Shown here in pieces: positions 35,635 through 44,825 of a stretch of DNA of 64,000 nucleotides. Positions within the stretch are counted from its first letter, which is position 1; each line of letters opens with the position of its first letter. The stretch covers positions 1 to 64,000 of the forward strand of contig CAIUMD010000019.1 of NCBI GenBank assembly GCA_903900155.1, read 5' to 3'. A program made the translations under genes and the position numbers. The stretch is from an uncultured Caulobacterales bacterium. Its GTDB lineage: Bacteria; Pseudomonadota; Alphaproteobacteria; Caulobacterales; Caulobacteraceae. The notes beneath the pieces were generated by a model that was not told the DNA's origin, did not search any database, and saw nothing but the letters and a program-made list of their open reading frames with translations.

Positions 35635-36792
35635 ATGCGCGCATGCGCCCTGCTGGCCGTCCTGGCCCTGGCGGCTCCCGCCTCCCCCCTCGCCGCTCCC
35701 GAGATCCCGCCTGTCGCCAACCTCACCGACGGCGTCTGGCTGAAAGGCGACCTGCATTTGCACTCGCGCCACAGCAAGGAGTCGACCAACAACCCGGTGA
35801 AGAAGATCATCGGCTTCGCCGAGGCCAACGGCATGGACTTCATCGACATCACAGACCATGACAACCACGTCGACGGCGACGTCGCCCATCACACCTGGGC
35901 CGATCCGGAGCTACAGTCCGACAAGGTGCTCCTGCTGTACGGCGCCGAGTGGACCACCCATCGCGGCCACGGCAACGTCTTCTCGGCCAAGCCCTACGAC
36001 CACCAGCGCCTGTACGACGTCCGCGACCAGCGCGACGCCAAGATTCTGGCGGTGAAGAAGGCCCTGGGCATTCACCTGTCGGCCAACCACCCGATCGGCA
36101 AGGACAATTTCGGCTTCTCGTATGACATCGTCGACTCGATCGAGGTGTGGAACTCGGCCGTCTGGCCTAAGAACGCCTCCGCCATCATGATCTGGGACGA
36201 CATGCTGAAGTCAGGCCGCAAGCTGACGGGCCGCGGCGGCAGCGACGCCCACCACGGCGTCCCGGACACGCCCGATCAGGCGACGCCGGGCAGCGTCCAG
36301 GCCACCGCCAACTATGTCGGCACGCCCACGACCTGGGTGTTCGCCAGGACCCGCACGGCGCAAGGCGTCGTCGACGCCTTGACCAACGGCCGCGTGGCGG
36401 TCAGCGCCAATCCCGCGGGCCCGCGCGTGGAATTCTATGCCGACCTGAACGCCGACGGGCGCATGGATATGATGATGGGCGACAACGCCAAGCCCACCCG
36501 CCGGCCGGTTCACTTCCGCATCCAGCTGAGCGGCAAGGCCATCCCGGCCGACGGCGCCTATACGGTGACAGTGATCAAGAACGGCGATCGCTTGGGCAGC
36601 TATCCCGCCCACGGTCCGGCGCCGGTCGTCGAGTTCGACGACACCCCGGCCGTTGAAGGCCGCACCTACTACCGCGTCGAGGTCCAGGGCGCGCCGACGC
36701 CCTACCCCGCCGTGCCCAACTCGATGAAGCTGAGCGGCGACATGGTCGGGCTCTCGAACCCGATCTTTTTCGGCTTCGACCCGAACTTCTAG
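35635..36792 (+). CDS. Secreted PHP-type metallophosphoesterase (385 aa)
   Basis: Signal peptide (residues 1-21). The PHP-like metal site is GDLHLHSRHSK (H41, H43), ITDHDNH (D74, H75), NHPIGKD and GSDAHHG. The family (CehA/McbA-like) contains phosphodiesterases and related metal hydrolases. About 110 C-terminal residues form a beta-rich domain after the catalytic part. It follows a sigma/FecR/TBDR module and may release a nutrient outside the cytoplasmic membrane. A second, distantly related protein of this type occurs at 52407-53573. Confidence 0.83.
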   Translation: MRACALLAVLALAAPASPLAAPEIPPVANLTDGVWLKGDLHLHSRHSKESTNNPVKKIIGFAEANGMDFIDITDHDNHVDGDVAHHTWADPELQSDKVLLLYGAEWTTHRGHGNVFSAKPYDHQRLYDVRDQRDAKILAVKKALGIHLSANHPIGKDNFGFSYDIVDSIEVWNSAVWPKNASAIMIWDDMLKSGRKLTGRGGSDAHHGVPDTPDQATPGSVQATANYVGTPTTWVFARTRTAQGVVDALTNGRVAVSANPAGPRVEFYADLNADGRMDMMMGDNAKPTRRPVHFRIQLSGKAIPADGAYTVTVIKNGDRLGSYPAHGPAPVVEFDDTPAVEGRTYYRVEVQGAPTPYPAVPNSMKLSGDMVGLSNPIFFGFDPNF

Positions 36793-36804
36793 ACCACGAC
36801 CAAG

Positions 36805-36832
36805 GCGCCCGGGCTGCTACCCGCCCGGGTGC
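36805..36832. terminator. Shared hairpin between convergent genes
   Basis: GCGCCCGGGC (36805-36814) pairs with GCCCGGGTGC (36823-36832), one G-T mismatch, 8-base loop. It covers the ABC-F stop codon and lies 13 bases after the PHP stop. It may end both transcripts; there is no long T-run. Confidence 0.5.
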
Positions 36833-38445
36833 AACCCCGGCGCTTCCTGGCCCGTGCGGGCGACATATTCGGTGTAGCCACCGCCATACTGGTGGACGCC
36901 CTCGGGCGTCAGTTCCAGCACGCGGTTCGACAGAGCGCCCAGGAAGTGGCGATCGTGCGAGACGAAGAGCATGGTGCCCTCGAAGTCCGCCAGGGCCGCG
37001 ACCAGCATCTCCTTGGTCACCATGTCCAGGTGGTTGGTCGGTTCGTCCAGCACCAAGAGGTTCGGCGGATCGAACAGCATCTTGGCCATGACCAGACGCG
37101 CCTTCTCGCCGCCGGATAGGACGCGGCAGGGCTTTTCGACGTCGTCGCCCGAGAAGCCGAAGCACCCCGCCAGGGTGCGCAAGGCGCCCTGGCCGGCCTG
37201 CGGGAACGAGCGCTCCAGCGACTCGAAGATCGTCTCTTCGCCGTCCAGCAGATCCATCGAATGCTGGGCGAAATAGCCCATCTTGACGCTGGCGCCGATG
37301 AAGACCCCGCCCCTATCGGGCTTGGCGTCGCCGGCCACCAGCTTCAGCAGCGTCGACTTGCCGGCCCCGTTGGCGCCCAGGACGCACCAGCGCTCCTTGC
37401 GGCGCACCAGGAAATCCAGGTCCTGATAGATCGGCTTGTCGCCATAACCCTTGTGAACGCCGCGCAGGCTGATCACGTCCTCGCCCGAGCGCGGCGGGCT
37501 CTGGAACTCGAACTGCACGGTCTGGCGGCGACGCGGGGCCTCGACGCGTTCGATCTTGTCCAGCTTCTTGACCCGGCTCTGGACCTGGGCGGCGTGCGAG
37601 GCGCGCGCCTTGAACTTCTCGATGAACTTGATTTCCTTGGCCAGCATGGCCTGCTGGCGCTCATATTGCGCCTGGCGCTGCGCCTCGCTGAGCGCGCGCT
37701 GCTGGTCGTAGAAGTCCAGGTCGCCCGAATAGGTGATCAGCGAGCCGGCGTCGATCTCGACCACCTTGCCGATGATCCGGTTCATGAAGGCGCGGTCGTG
37801 CGACGTCATCAGCAGCGCGCCGTCGTAGTTCTTCAGGAACGCCTCCAGCCAGATCAAGCTTTCCAGATCCAGGTGGTTGGAGGGTTCGTCCAGCAGCATG
37901 CCGTCGGGACGCATCAACAGGATGCGGGCCAGCGCCACGCGCATCTTCCAACCGCCTGACAGCATGCCGACGTCGCCGTCCATGCGCTCCTGGCTGAAGC
38001 TGAGGCCCGCCAGCACCTCGCGCGCCCGCGCTTCCAGCGCGTAGCCGTCCAACTCCTGGAAGCGCTCCAGCACTTCGCCGTAGCGCTCCATGATGGTGTC
38101 CAGTTGGTCGGCCTGGTCCGGATCGACCATGGCCGCTTCCAGCGTGGCCATTTCGGAAGCCAGGGCGCTGACCGGACCGACGCCGTCCATCACCGCGGCG
38201 ACCGCGCTCTGGCCCTGCATCTCACCAACGTCCTGGCTGAAATAGCCGATCTTCATGCCGGGATCGATTGTGACCAGGCCGTCGTCGGGCTGCTCCTGGC
38301 CGGTGATCATGCGAAACAGCGTCGTCTTGCCGGCGCCGTTCGGACCGACAAGGCCGACCTTCTCGCCCTTCTGGATGCCCATCGACGCTTCGATGAACAG
38401 GATCTGGTGGCCGTTCTGCTTGGAGATATTGTCGAGGCGGATCAT
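36817..38445 (-). CDS. ABC-F family ATPase (542 aa)
   Basis: Two ABC cassettes without membrane segments. Walker A motifs are GPNGAGKTTLF (about residue 35) and GANGAGKSTLL (about 360). Signature motifs are LSGGWKMRVALARI and LSGGEKARLVMAKM. A charged inter-domain linker runs at about 245-310. Soluble proteins of this type act on ribosomes in translation or ribosome rescue; it resembles the Uup/YheS branch more than EttA, but I cannot place it exactly. Start ATG 38445. Confidence 0.92.
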   Translation of the reverse strand: MIRLDNISKQNGHQILFIEASMGIQKGEKVGLVGPNGAGKTTLFRMITGQEQPDDGLVTIDPGMKIGYFSQDVGEMQGQSAVAAVMDGVGPVSALASEMATLEAAMVDPDQADQLDTIMERYGEVLERFQELDGYALEARAREVLAGLSFSQERMDGDVGMLSGGWKMRVALARILLMRPDGMLLDEPSNHLDLESLIWLEAFLKNYDGALLMTSHDRAFMNRIIGKVVEIDAGSLITYSGDLDFYDQQRALSEAQRQAQYERQQAMLAKEIKFIEKFKARASHAAQVQSRVKKLDKIERVEAPRRRQTVQFEFQSPPRSGEDVISLRGVHKGYGDKPIYQDLDFLVRRKERWCVLGANGAGKSTLLKLVAGDAKPDRGGVFIGASVKMGYFAQHSMDLLDGEETIFESLERSFPQAGQGALRTLAGCFGFSGDDVEKPCRVLSGGEKARLVMAKMLFDPPNLLVLDEPTNHLDMVTKEMLVAALADFEGTMLFVSHDRHFLGALSNRVLELTPEGVHQYGGGYTEYVARTGQEAPGLHPGG

Positions 38446-38484
38446 GGGCGGTCTGCTAACGCGGGCCGACGCAGAACGCCAGCC

Positions 38485-38688
38485 TTAGAGCGAGATCAAT
38501 TCCAGACGGGCCAACCGCGCTTGGATCCGCTCCCAGGTCTTCAGCTTGATGGGCTCACCCTTGCGCAGCTTGGTCCAGGTCGTCTCGCTGATCCCGTAGA
38601 CGTGGGTCAGATGCTCGCGCGTCACCGCCGGCAAGGCGGTCTTGAGCGCCTTGAACCGCTCGTGGCTGATGGTGATGGTCTGGACCAC
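38485..38688 (-). CDS. Small helix-turn-helix-like protein (67 aa)
   Basis: Short, basic, helical protein. [20 protein letters not shown] looks like an XRE/Cro-type helix-turn-helix, and a final helix follows ([13 protein letters not shown]). The GTG at 38688 has GGAG six bases upstream, better than the TTG at 38700. It is 39 bases upstream of the ABC-F start on the same strand and may be cotranscribed with it. The function is unknown; a DNA-binding role is inferred from the fold only. Confidence 0.68.
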   Translation of the reverse strand: MVQTITISHERFKALKTALPAVTREHLTHVYGISETTWTKLRKGEPIKLKTWERIQARLARLELISL

Positions 38689-38717
38689 GCCAAACTCCAA
38701 GAGTCATTGAAAAGGGC

Positions 38718-38751
38718 GCGGCCGGCGCTCAAAGGGGGAGGCGCCGGCCGC
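38718..38751. terminator. Perfect 11-bp GC hairpin after the M20 peptidase gene
   Basis: GCGGCCGGCGC (38718-38728) and GCGCCGGCCGC (38741-38751), 12-base loop. It is 31 bases past the peptidase stop on the minus strand and just upstream of the small HTH gene. There is no T-run, so Rho-independent ending is uncertain. Confidence 0.55.
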
Positions 38752-38781
38752 TGACAATCGCCGGGGAAGAAGGGGCGATCG

Positions 38782-40266
38782 TTACTCGCGCGCCGCCGAG
38801 GCGGGCTTGCGGTAGTCGAGCGCCGGCGGGCGGTCGCCCAGCATGGCCTTGTAGGCGAAGTTCGGCCCGCGACGCTGGTCCAGCTCGGCCTTGGCCTTCT
38901 TGACGAGATCGGGGTTGGAGAACAGGTCCGCGCCCGTCAGGGCCAGGGTCTTGGCGGCGTTGACCGCGCCCTTGACGCCAATCGACGAGCCGGCGGCGGC
39001 CACGTTCTGCCAGCTGTGGCCGGCCGAGCCCGGAACGAAGGTCGCGGCGCCCAGGCCCACGGTCGGGGTGACCCAGCTGATATCCGAGACGTCGGTCGAA
39101 CCACCGCCGCCTTCCAACTCGACCTTGTAGGGCTCGATGGTCTTGACGGTGTCGATCGACGGCGCGTTGGGGAAGCTGGTCTGGATCTTCTTGGCGAAGG
39201 CGATCTCTTCCGGCGTCCAGGTGATGCCGCCGACCTTGCGCAGGTTGGCGTCCATCACGCGGCCCAGCGTGTCGTTGGGCAGCAGGGCGTAGACGCCGCC
39301 GGTGATCTCGGTGTCGACCGTCGTGCCGGTGGCCAGGGCCGCGCCCTTGGCGGCGTTCTCGACGCGCGACCAGACGTCCTTGACCACGGCCGGGTCGGGA
39401 TGGCGAACGTAGTAATAGACCTCGGCGAACTCGGGCACGACGTTGGGCGCGGTGCCGCCGGCGGTGATCACGTAGTGGATGCGCGTCTTGTCGGGGGTGT
39501 GCTCGCGCAGGAAGTTGGTGGCGACGTCCATGACCTCGACGCCGTCCAGCGCCGAACGGCCCTTCTCCGGCGCGCCCGAGGCGTGAGCCGAAATGCCGTG
39601 GAAGCGGAACTTGCCGCTGATATTGGCCATCGACACGCCCTGGACGGCCGAGTTCTCGTTGGCCGGGTGCCAGTGCAGCGTGGCGTCGACGTCGTTGAAC
39701 AGGCCGTCGCGGACCAGATAGACCTTGCCCGAGCCGCCTTCCTCGGCGGGCGTGCCGAACACACGCAGTTCGCCCTTGATGTTGTTCTTGACCATCCACT
39801 CCTTGATGGCGACGGCCGCGCCGACCGAGGCCGCGCCGAACAGGTTGTGACCGCAGCCGTGGCCGGCGATCTGGCCGGGAATGCCGGTCTTCACCGGATC
39901 GGCCGTCTGGGCCAGGCCCGGCAGGGCGTCGAACTCGGCGAGGATGGCGATGACCGGGCCCGCGCCATTCTTGAAGCTGGCCATGAAGGCGGTCGGCTCA
40001 CCCGCGACGCCGGCCTTCACGTCGAAGCCGGCGGTCTTCAGCTGGCCTTGCAGCAGGCTCGAGCTCTTGACCTCCTGATAGCCGACCTCGGCGAAGCCCC
40101 AGATCTTCAGCGCGGCGTCCCGGATCTGCGGGGCGTCGGCGTCGACGGCCTTGAGGATCTGGGCGCGGGCGGCGTCGGTCAGCGGCGCGGCGTGGGCCTG
40201 GGTCGCGAGCACGCCCGTCGCCATACTGGCGGACAGGAGGGCGAGCTTTAGAGCGGACAGCTTCAT
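38782..40266 (-). CDS. Secreted M20-family amidohydrolase/peptidase, AbgB-like (494 aa)
   Basis: Signal peptide to about residue 27 (THAHAAP-like cleavage region). The M20 metal site is visible as EFDALPG (111-117), HGCGHN (136-141) and PAEEGGSGK (173-181), followed by a lid/dimer domain. It is closest in pattern to p-aminobenzoyl-glutamate hydrolase subunit B and other M20D amidases, here in exported form. I chose ATG 40266 with GGGGAAACC upstream. Its promoter shares the CAGGTGA-type element with the two TBDRs across the divergent sigma region, so it likely belongs to that regulon and trims the imported compound. Confidence 0.88.
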   Translation of the reverse strand: MKLSALKLALLSASMATGVLATQAHAAPLTDAARAQILKAVDADAPQIRDAALKIWGFAEVGYQEVKSSSLLQGQLKTAGFDVKAGVAGEPTAFMASFKNGAGPVIAILAEFDALPGLAQTADPVKTGIPGQIAGHGCGHNLFGAASVGAAVAIKEWMVKNNIKGELRVFGTPAEEGGSGKVYLVRDGLFNDVDATLHWHPANENSAVQGVSMANISGKFRFHGISAHASGAPEKGRSALDGVEVMDVATNFLREHTPDKTRIHYVITAGGTAPNVVPEFAEVYYYVRHPDPAVVKDVWSRVENAAKGAALATGTTVDTEITGGVYALLPNDTLGRVMDANLRKVGGITWTPEEIAFAKKIQTSFPNAPSIDTVKTIEPYKVELEGGGGSTDVSDISWVTPTVGLGAATFVPGSAGHSWQNVAAAGSSIGVKGAVNAAKTLALTGADLFSNPDLVKKAKAELDQRRGPNFAYKAMLGDRPPALDYRKPASAARE

Positions 40267-40318
40267 GGAACGGTTTCCCCGGTGGCGAAGTCGACGCCGA
40301 ACGGGCGTCCATCTGTAT

Positions 40319-40350
40319 GACGTAGGGCTTTGTCCGCACCTCACCTGGGG
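40319..40350 (-). promoter_or_regulatory. Candidate ECF promoter of the M20 peptidase
   Basis: On the minus strand: CCCCAGGTGA (40350-40341), 18 bases, CGTC (40322-40319), about 50 bases before the start codon. It matches the elements at 44747-44778 (same spacing) and 41947-41977 (one base shorter). Confidence 0.62.
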
Positions 40351-40359
40351 TGTAAAATT

Positions 40360-41397
40360 TTATTCGGCTTGGCCGCGCGTCGTGGGCGGACGCACCAACT
40401 CGACCTGCCTGTCGTCGGCGCGACCGACATCGGCTAGGCCATAGGTCTTGAGCGCGGCGACGAAGGCGTCGATCTGGCCGGTGCGGAAGACGCCGCTGAC
40501 CGGCGTGGCGCCCAGGGCCGGATCCGACAGCGACAGCTTGCGCTCTGAGAAGCGGTTCATCTCGGCGACGACGGCCGACAGCGGCTCGCCATCGAACACC
40601 AGTCGGCCCTTCAGCCAAGCAGATTCCTTGGCGGTGTCGACGGTCGAGATCGCCCAGTCGGCGGGTTCGGCGGCCACGAAGCGCGAGCCGGCCGACATCT
40701 CGACGCGCCGCTCGCCCTGTGGTGCATCGCCAGCGATGCGCACGCGGCCCTCGACCAGCGTCACCGACAGCTTGCCCGGATCCATGCGTACGTCGAAGGC
40801 CGTGCCGATGGCCGTCACCCGCTTGTCCCCCGCCGCGACCACGAAGGGCCGCGCGGGATCCTTGGCGACCTGGAAGAAAGCCTGGCCGCGCAGCAGGGTC
40901 AGACGGCGCTCTACGCTCCAATGGTTCACCCGCACGGCGGAATCGGTGCTGAGCGTCACGACCGAGTTGTCGGCCAGCCGGAAGGTCGTGTGCTCGCCCA
41001 CCGCGGTGCTGAACACCGGCTCTTCGGCAGGCGACGCGGGCGAGGCGTCGCCGCCCAGCCAGCGCTTGCCGACGATGGCGCCGCCAACCGCGGCGACCAG
41101 GCCTGCGGCCGCCAGGCCCAGGGTTCGGCGATTCAGATAAGGACGCTTGTCGCCGGCGCTGAGCGCATCGGCGCGCAAGGCCGCGAAGGCCGGATCATCC
41201 TCGAGGGAAGCCACGCCGTTCCAGGTGCGGTTGAGATCGTCCCAGGCAGCCATGTTCCGGGCGTCGGCCTTCAGCCAGCGCTCGAACTCGCGCCGGACAC
41301 GCGGTGGCACGTCATCACCTTGCAATCGCGCAAACCACAGGGCGGCCGCGCTATCCGGGTCGTCGTGTATCTCGTTGCCCGACGTGGTCGACGTCAT
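40360..41397 (-). CDS. FecR-family anti-sigma / signal transducer (345 aa)
   Basis: N-terminal DUF4880-like segment (ALWFARLQGDDVPPRVRREF), membrane helix near residues 93-112 (LGLAAAGLVAAVGGAIVG), FecR domain (TFRLADNSVVTLSTDSAV) and a C-terminal STN-like domain (SAVVAEMNRFSERKLSLSD). It overlaps the sigma gene by 47 bases. It should serve the STN-type receptor encoded divergently at 42102. Confidence 0.9.
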   Translation of the reverse strand: MTSTTSGNEIHDDPDSAAALWFARLQGDDVPPRVRREFERWLKADARNMAAWDDLNRTWNGVASLEDDPAFAALRADALSAGDKRPYLNRRTLGLAAAGLVAAVGGAIVGKRWLGGDASPASPAEEPVFSTAVGEHTTFRLADNSVVTLSTDSAVRVNHWSVERRLTLLRGQAFFQVAKDPARPFVVAAGDKRVTAIGTAFDVRMDPGKLSVTLVEGRVRIAGDAPQGERRVEMSAGSRFVAAEPADWAISTVDTAKESAWLKGRLVFDGEPLSAVVAEMNRFSERKLSLSDPALGATPVSGVFRTGQIDAFVAALKTYGLADVGRADDRQVELVRPPTTRGQAE

Positions 41398-41926
41398 CCT
41401 GGTCTCGCAGACGTGCGTGCAGGTGACGCAGCGCCTTCATCACATGTTTCTCGACAGCGCTGACGGAGACCCCCAGGCGCTGGGCGACGAGCTTGTAGCT
41501 CATCTCCTCGAAGCGCACGAGAATGAAAACCCGTCGCGTGCGTTCCGGCAGCTCGTTGAGGGCCGCCATGGCGCGCGCCATCTGCTCACGTCCCTGTAAG
41601 ACGCGTTCGGGCGATACTTCATCAACAGGATGATGAATTTCTTGCAGTTCGCAGTGATCGGACCGTCGGCGGGTCTTATCGCGACGCCCGCGATCGATCA
41701 GAACATTGGCGGCGACCTCGAAGAGATAGCCCTCGACATTGTTCACGACCGCATCCGGCTGGCGCTTCTGGATACGGAGTAGAACCTCCTGCACCAGGTC
41801 CTCGACATCATTGGGATGGGCGCGGCGAGAGAAGAAGGCGCGCAGGGCCGGCGTGAAGCGCGCCCCGCTATCCGACAGGTCACGAACCTGCTCGGAAGGC
41901 TTGGGGGGCTTGCGGCCCCAGATCAT
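41351..41926 (-). CDS. ECF sigma factor, FecI-like (191 aa)
   Basis: Region 2 (VEDLVQEVLLRIQKR; YLFEVAANVLIDRGRR) and region 4 (RTRRVFILVRFEEMSYKLVAQRLG; SAVEKHVMKALRHLH) are both clear. It is transcribed away from the two TBDRs it presumably controls. Its own promoter region is the 175-base gap to 42102, where a plus-strand CAGGTGA element is also found. Confidence 0.9.
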   Translation of the reverse strand: MIWGRKPPKPSEQVRDLSDSGARFTPALRAFFSRRAHPNDVEDLVQEVLLRIQKRQPDAVVNNVEGYLFEVAANVLIDRGRRDKTRRRSDHCELQEIHHPVDEVSPERVLQGREQMARAMAALNELPERTRRVFILVRFEEMSYKLVAQRLGVSVSAVEKHVMKALRHLHARLRDQDDVDHVGQRDTRRPG

Positions 41927-41946
41927 TGTTTACGCCCCGACATGAC

Positions 41947-41977
41947 AGTCAGGTGAAATCGCTTTCTCGCCCCCGTC
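41947..41977 (+). promoter_or_regulatory. Candidate ECF promoter of the STN-type TBDR (third module)
   Basis: AGTCAGGTGA (41947-41956), 17 bases, CGTC (41974-41977), about 125 bases before the annotated receptor start. It shares the CAGGTGA word with two other promoters of this module. The spacing is one base shorter, so confidence is a little lower. Confidence 0.5.
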
Positions 41978-42101
41978 AAGGGAGGCTGCAGGCGTGAGGC
42001 TGAGACAACGCAACCCGTGGCCGGTTGCCTAATGCCTATGCAACACGCGATCTTGGGACGTCAGGACACGCTGCGAAGCACGGCGGCCGACGAAATGAGG
42101 C

Positions 42102-44723
42102 ATGGTGCGCGCCCTCGACGGCGTGACGTTTCAGGCCGCCAGGGGAGATCGGGTTTCTTTGTTGTTCAGGTCCAGAGGCTTGGAAGCGTCCAGAAGACGC
42201 GGCGCCGTCTTGGCCTTGCTCTGCGCCACGGCCCTGACCACGGCGTCGGCGGCGATCGCGGCGCCGGGACGCAACGAGGCCGCCTTCCGCTTCGACATCG
42301 CTTCACAGCCGCTGAGCCAGGCCCTGAACCAACTGGCGCTGCGCAGCGACCGCGAGATTCTGTTCTCCCCTGCCCTCACCCAAGGCAAGCGCAGCCCCGG
42401 CCTGTCGGGCACGTTCACGGCCGAGACCGCCCTGCAGCGCCTGCTGGAGGGCTCGGGCCTGACGGTCCAGCTCGAGGGGCGCAGCTTCCTGGTGGTGCCG
42501 GCTCCGAGATCGGCCAGGTCCCCTGCCCCGGACGCGCCGCCCGCTCAGCCACCGACTCCGCCGCCGATCGCGATCGATTCGGTGGTCGTCACGGCGCTGA
42601 AGCGTTCCAGCCTGGTGCAGCAGACGCCGATCAGCATGACCGTGGTCTCGGGCGAGCAGCTGGCACGCCTGGGCTTCCTGGATCTGGAAAAGGCCGCGCC
42701 GTTGCTGCCGGGGCTGAAGCTGGTCTCCACCGCCTTCGGCCGCCGCCTGGTGCTGCGCGGCGTCTATGGCGCCGGCGAGGCCACGACAGGCCTCTACTAC
42801 GACGAAACGCCGATGACCGGTCCGGTCGGTACTACCGCCGACCCTGGCGTGATGACGCCGGAGCTGGCCCTGGTCGACGTCGACCGCATCGAACTGCTGC
42901 GCGGCCCTCAGGGAACGCTCTACGGCTCCGGCGCGATGGGCGGGGCGCTACGGATCCTGTTTACGCGCCCAGACCTTTCGAAAAACGCCGCCTCGGTCGG
43001 CGTCTCGCTGTCGTCAGCCACCCACGGCGGGCAAGGCGGCGGGGCGAACGTCGTGCTCAACACCGTGGTCATCCCCGACACCCTGGCCGTCCGCCTGACG
43101 GCCTATGACCAGCGCCAGCCCGGCGTGATCGACAATGTCCGGCTTGGACTGAAGGACGTCGACGCCTCGCGCGTGCGGGGCGTGCGCCTGGCGGCGTTGT
43201 GGGCGCCGGGATCACGGCTGACGGCCCTGGTCTCGGCCACGCACCAAAACAGCCGCCGCGATGACATCTCCGCCTGGAACGACACGGCCGGTCCCTGGCG
43301 GACCGTCCATGCCGGCCGCGCGCCCTTCGACGGCGAGATCGACCTGGCGGCGGCGACCGTGAAATGGCGCGGCGAGGTCGTGGACCTGACGGCCGTGTCG
43401 TCCTGGTATCGTTGGAAGTTGACCCGCCGCTCGGACTACAGCGGCGTGCTGTTGGGCGAGCGGACCAATGCGGCCAGTTGCATGCGGATGTTCTCCGTGA
43501 CCTGCGACTCTGCGCAGATGGCCAGCTACTCGGCCTATGTCGACAGCGTCTATCCGGCGATCCTGAACCAGCCGGCCGAACTGACCGCGCAGATCCATGA
43601 GATCCGCGCTTCGTCCGTCGGCGACGGCCCCCTGACCTGGACACTGGGCGCCTATCGCGAGGTGCGCGGCGACTCCATCGACAGCCAGGTCCGGCACGTG
43701 GACCTCGCCACCGGCGCCCTGACCGAGCCGCCGCAGCTGATCGGCCGTCGCGATATCGAGAACCACCTCTCCCAGAGCGCGATCTTCGGCGAAATCTCCT
43801 ACGCCGTCGCGCCGGAGACCGAGCTGACCCTGGGCGCGCGGCGCTTCGACTACGTCAAGCGCGACGGGGGCGCGGTGCAGATCGCCAATGTCGTGTCCGG
43901 CACCTGGACCGACTATGCGATCGACGCCCGCACCGAGGAACAGGGCTGGAGCCTGAAGGCCCTGGCCAGCCGCCAGTTCGGGCCGGGCGTGTTCGGCTAC
44001 GCCCAGGTCTCGCAGGGCTTCCGTCCCGGCGGCGTCAATGTCGTGCCCGGCCTGCCCGAAAGCCTGGCGGTCTATCGCTCGGATCGCCTGAACAACTACG
44101 AGCTGGGCCTGAAGGTCCAGAGCGACGACCGCCACTTCACGGCCAACGTGGCGCTGTACAGGATCGCGTGGCGGGACATGCAGTACGCCGCCCAGACCCA
44201 GAACCGCGCCTTCACCTACGTCACCAATATCGGCGCCGCGCGCATCCACGGGCTGGAGATCGAAGCGACCGCCCAGCGCGTGATGAGTTGGGATCTGGCG
44301 GGGAACCTGACCGTCACCGACGCGCGCCTGACCGCCGACCAGCTGACCAACACCGCGATCGGCCTGGGCCTGCAGGGCGACCGCCTACCGATCGTGCCCC
44401 GGATGACGGCCTCGGCCTCAATGGAGCGCCGCTGGTCCCTGCCCGGCGATCTCGTTGGACGCCTCCGCTTCGACGGCTCCTACGCGGGCATCGCGCGATC
44501 GGCCTTCAACGCGGGCAACGGCGACTATCTGAAAATGGGCGGCTATGCCGTCTTCGGCGCCAGTTTCAGCCTGGAACGCCGCGACTGGATCCTGGACCTG
44601 ACGGTCGACAACCTGCTGGACCGGGCCGGCCGCGCCAACGCCGCGCGCAATACCTCGGGTCCCGTCGAGTACTTCGGCGTGGCGCCGCGCATGCTCCGCC
44701 TGAGCATAGAACGCCGCTTCTGA
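42102..44723 (+). CDS. TonB-dependent transducer with STN domain (873 aa)
   Basis: Signal/anchor region (ALLCATALTTASAAIAAP), STN domain (residues about 60-130, IASQPLSQALNQLALRSDRE), TonB box (DSVVVTALKRSS), a plug (LRGVYGAGEATTGLYYDETP) and a barrel ending SIERRF. The start is uncertain: ATG 42102 gives a long N terminus before the signal peptide, and a TTG at 42159 behind AGGGGAG is a credible alternative. It forms a paralogous pair with the next receptor and is the likely sensor for the divergent sigma/FecR pair. Confidence 0.88.
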   Translation: MVRALDGVTFQAARGDRVSLLFRSRGLEASRRRGAVLALLCATALTTASAAIAAPGRNEAAFRFDIASQPLSQALNQLALRSDREILFSPALTQGKRSPGLSGTFTAETALQRLLEGSGLTVQLEGRSFLVVPAPRSARSPAPDAPPAQPPTPPPIAIDSVVVTALKRSSLVQQTPISMTVVSGEQLARLGFLDLEKAAPLLPGLKLVSTAFGRRLVLRGVYGAGEATTGLYYDETPMTGPVGTTADPGVMTPELALVDVDRIELLRGPQGTLYGSGAMGGALRILFTRPDLSKNAASVGVSLSSATHGGQGGGANVVLNTVVIPDTLAVRLTAYDQRQPGVIDNVRLGLKDVDASRVRGVRLAALWAPGSRLTALVSATHQNSRRDDISAWNDTAGPWRTVHAGRAPFDGEIDLAAATVKWRGEVVDLTAVSSWYRWKLTRRSDYSGVLLGERTNAASCMRMFSVTCDSAQMASYSAYVDSVYPAILNQPAELTAQIHEIRASSVGDGPLTWTLGAYREVRGDSIDSQVRHVDLATGALTEPPQLIGRRDIENHLSQSAIFGEISYAVAPETELTLGARRFDYVKRDGGAVQIANVVSGTWTDYAIDARTEEQGWSLKALASRQFGPGVFGYAQVSQGFRPGGVNVVPGLPESLAVYRSDRLNNYELGLKVQSDDRHFTANVALYRIAWRDMQYAAQTQNRAFTYVTNIGAARIHGLEIEATAQRVMSWDLAGNLTVTDARLTADQLTNTAIGLGLQGDRLPIVPRMTASASMERRWSLPGDLVGRLRFDGSYAGIARSAFNAGNGDYLKMGGYAVFGASFSLERRDWILDLTVDNLLDRAGRANAARNTSGPVEYFGVAPRMLRLSIERRF

Positions 44724-44746
44724 TCCGAAGGCGTCTTTTTCGCACT

Positions 44747-44778
44747 AGCCAGGTGAGGTAGCTCCGCGACCTTGCGTC
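44747..44778 (+). promoter_or_regulatory. Candidate ECF promoter of the second TBDR (third module)
   Basis: AGCCAGGTGA (44747-44756), 18 bases, CGTC (44775-44778), 48 bases before the receptor start. Words and spacing equal those in front of the M20 peptidase gene. Confidence 0.62.
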
Positions 44779-44825
44779 TGATCCTACAGGCCGCCGTCGA
44801 GCGCGCCGATAAGAGGGGATCAACA

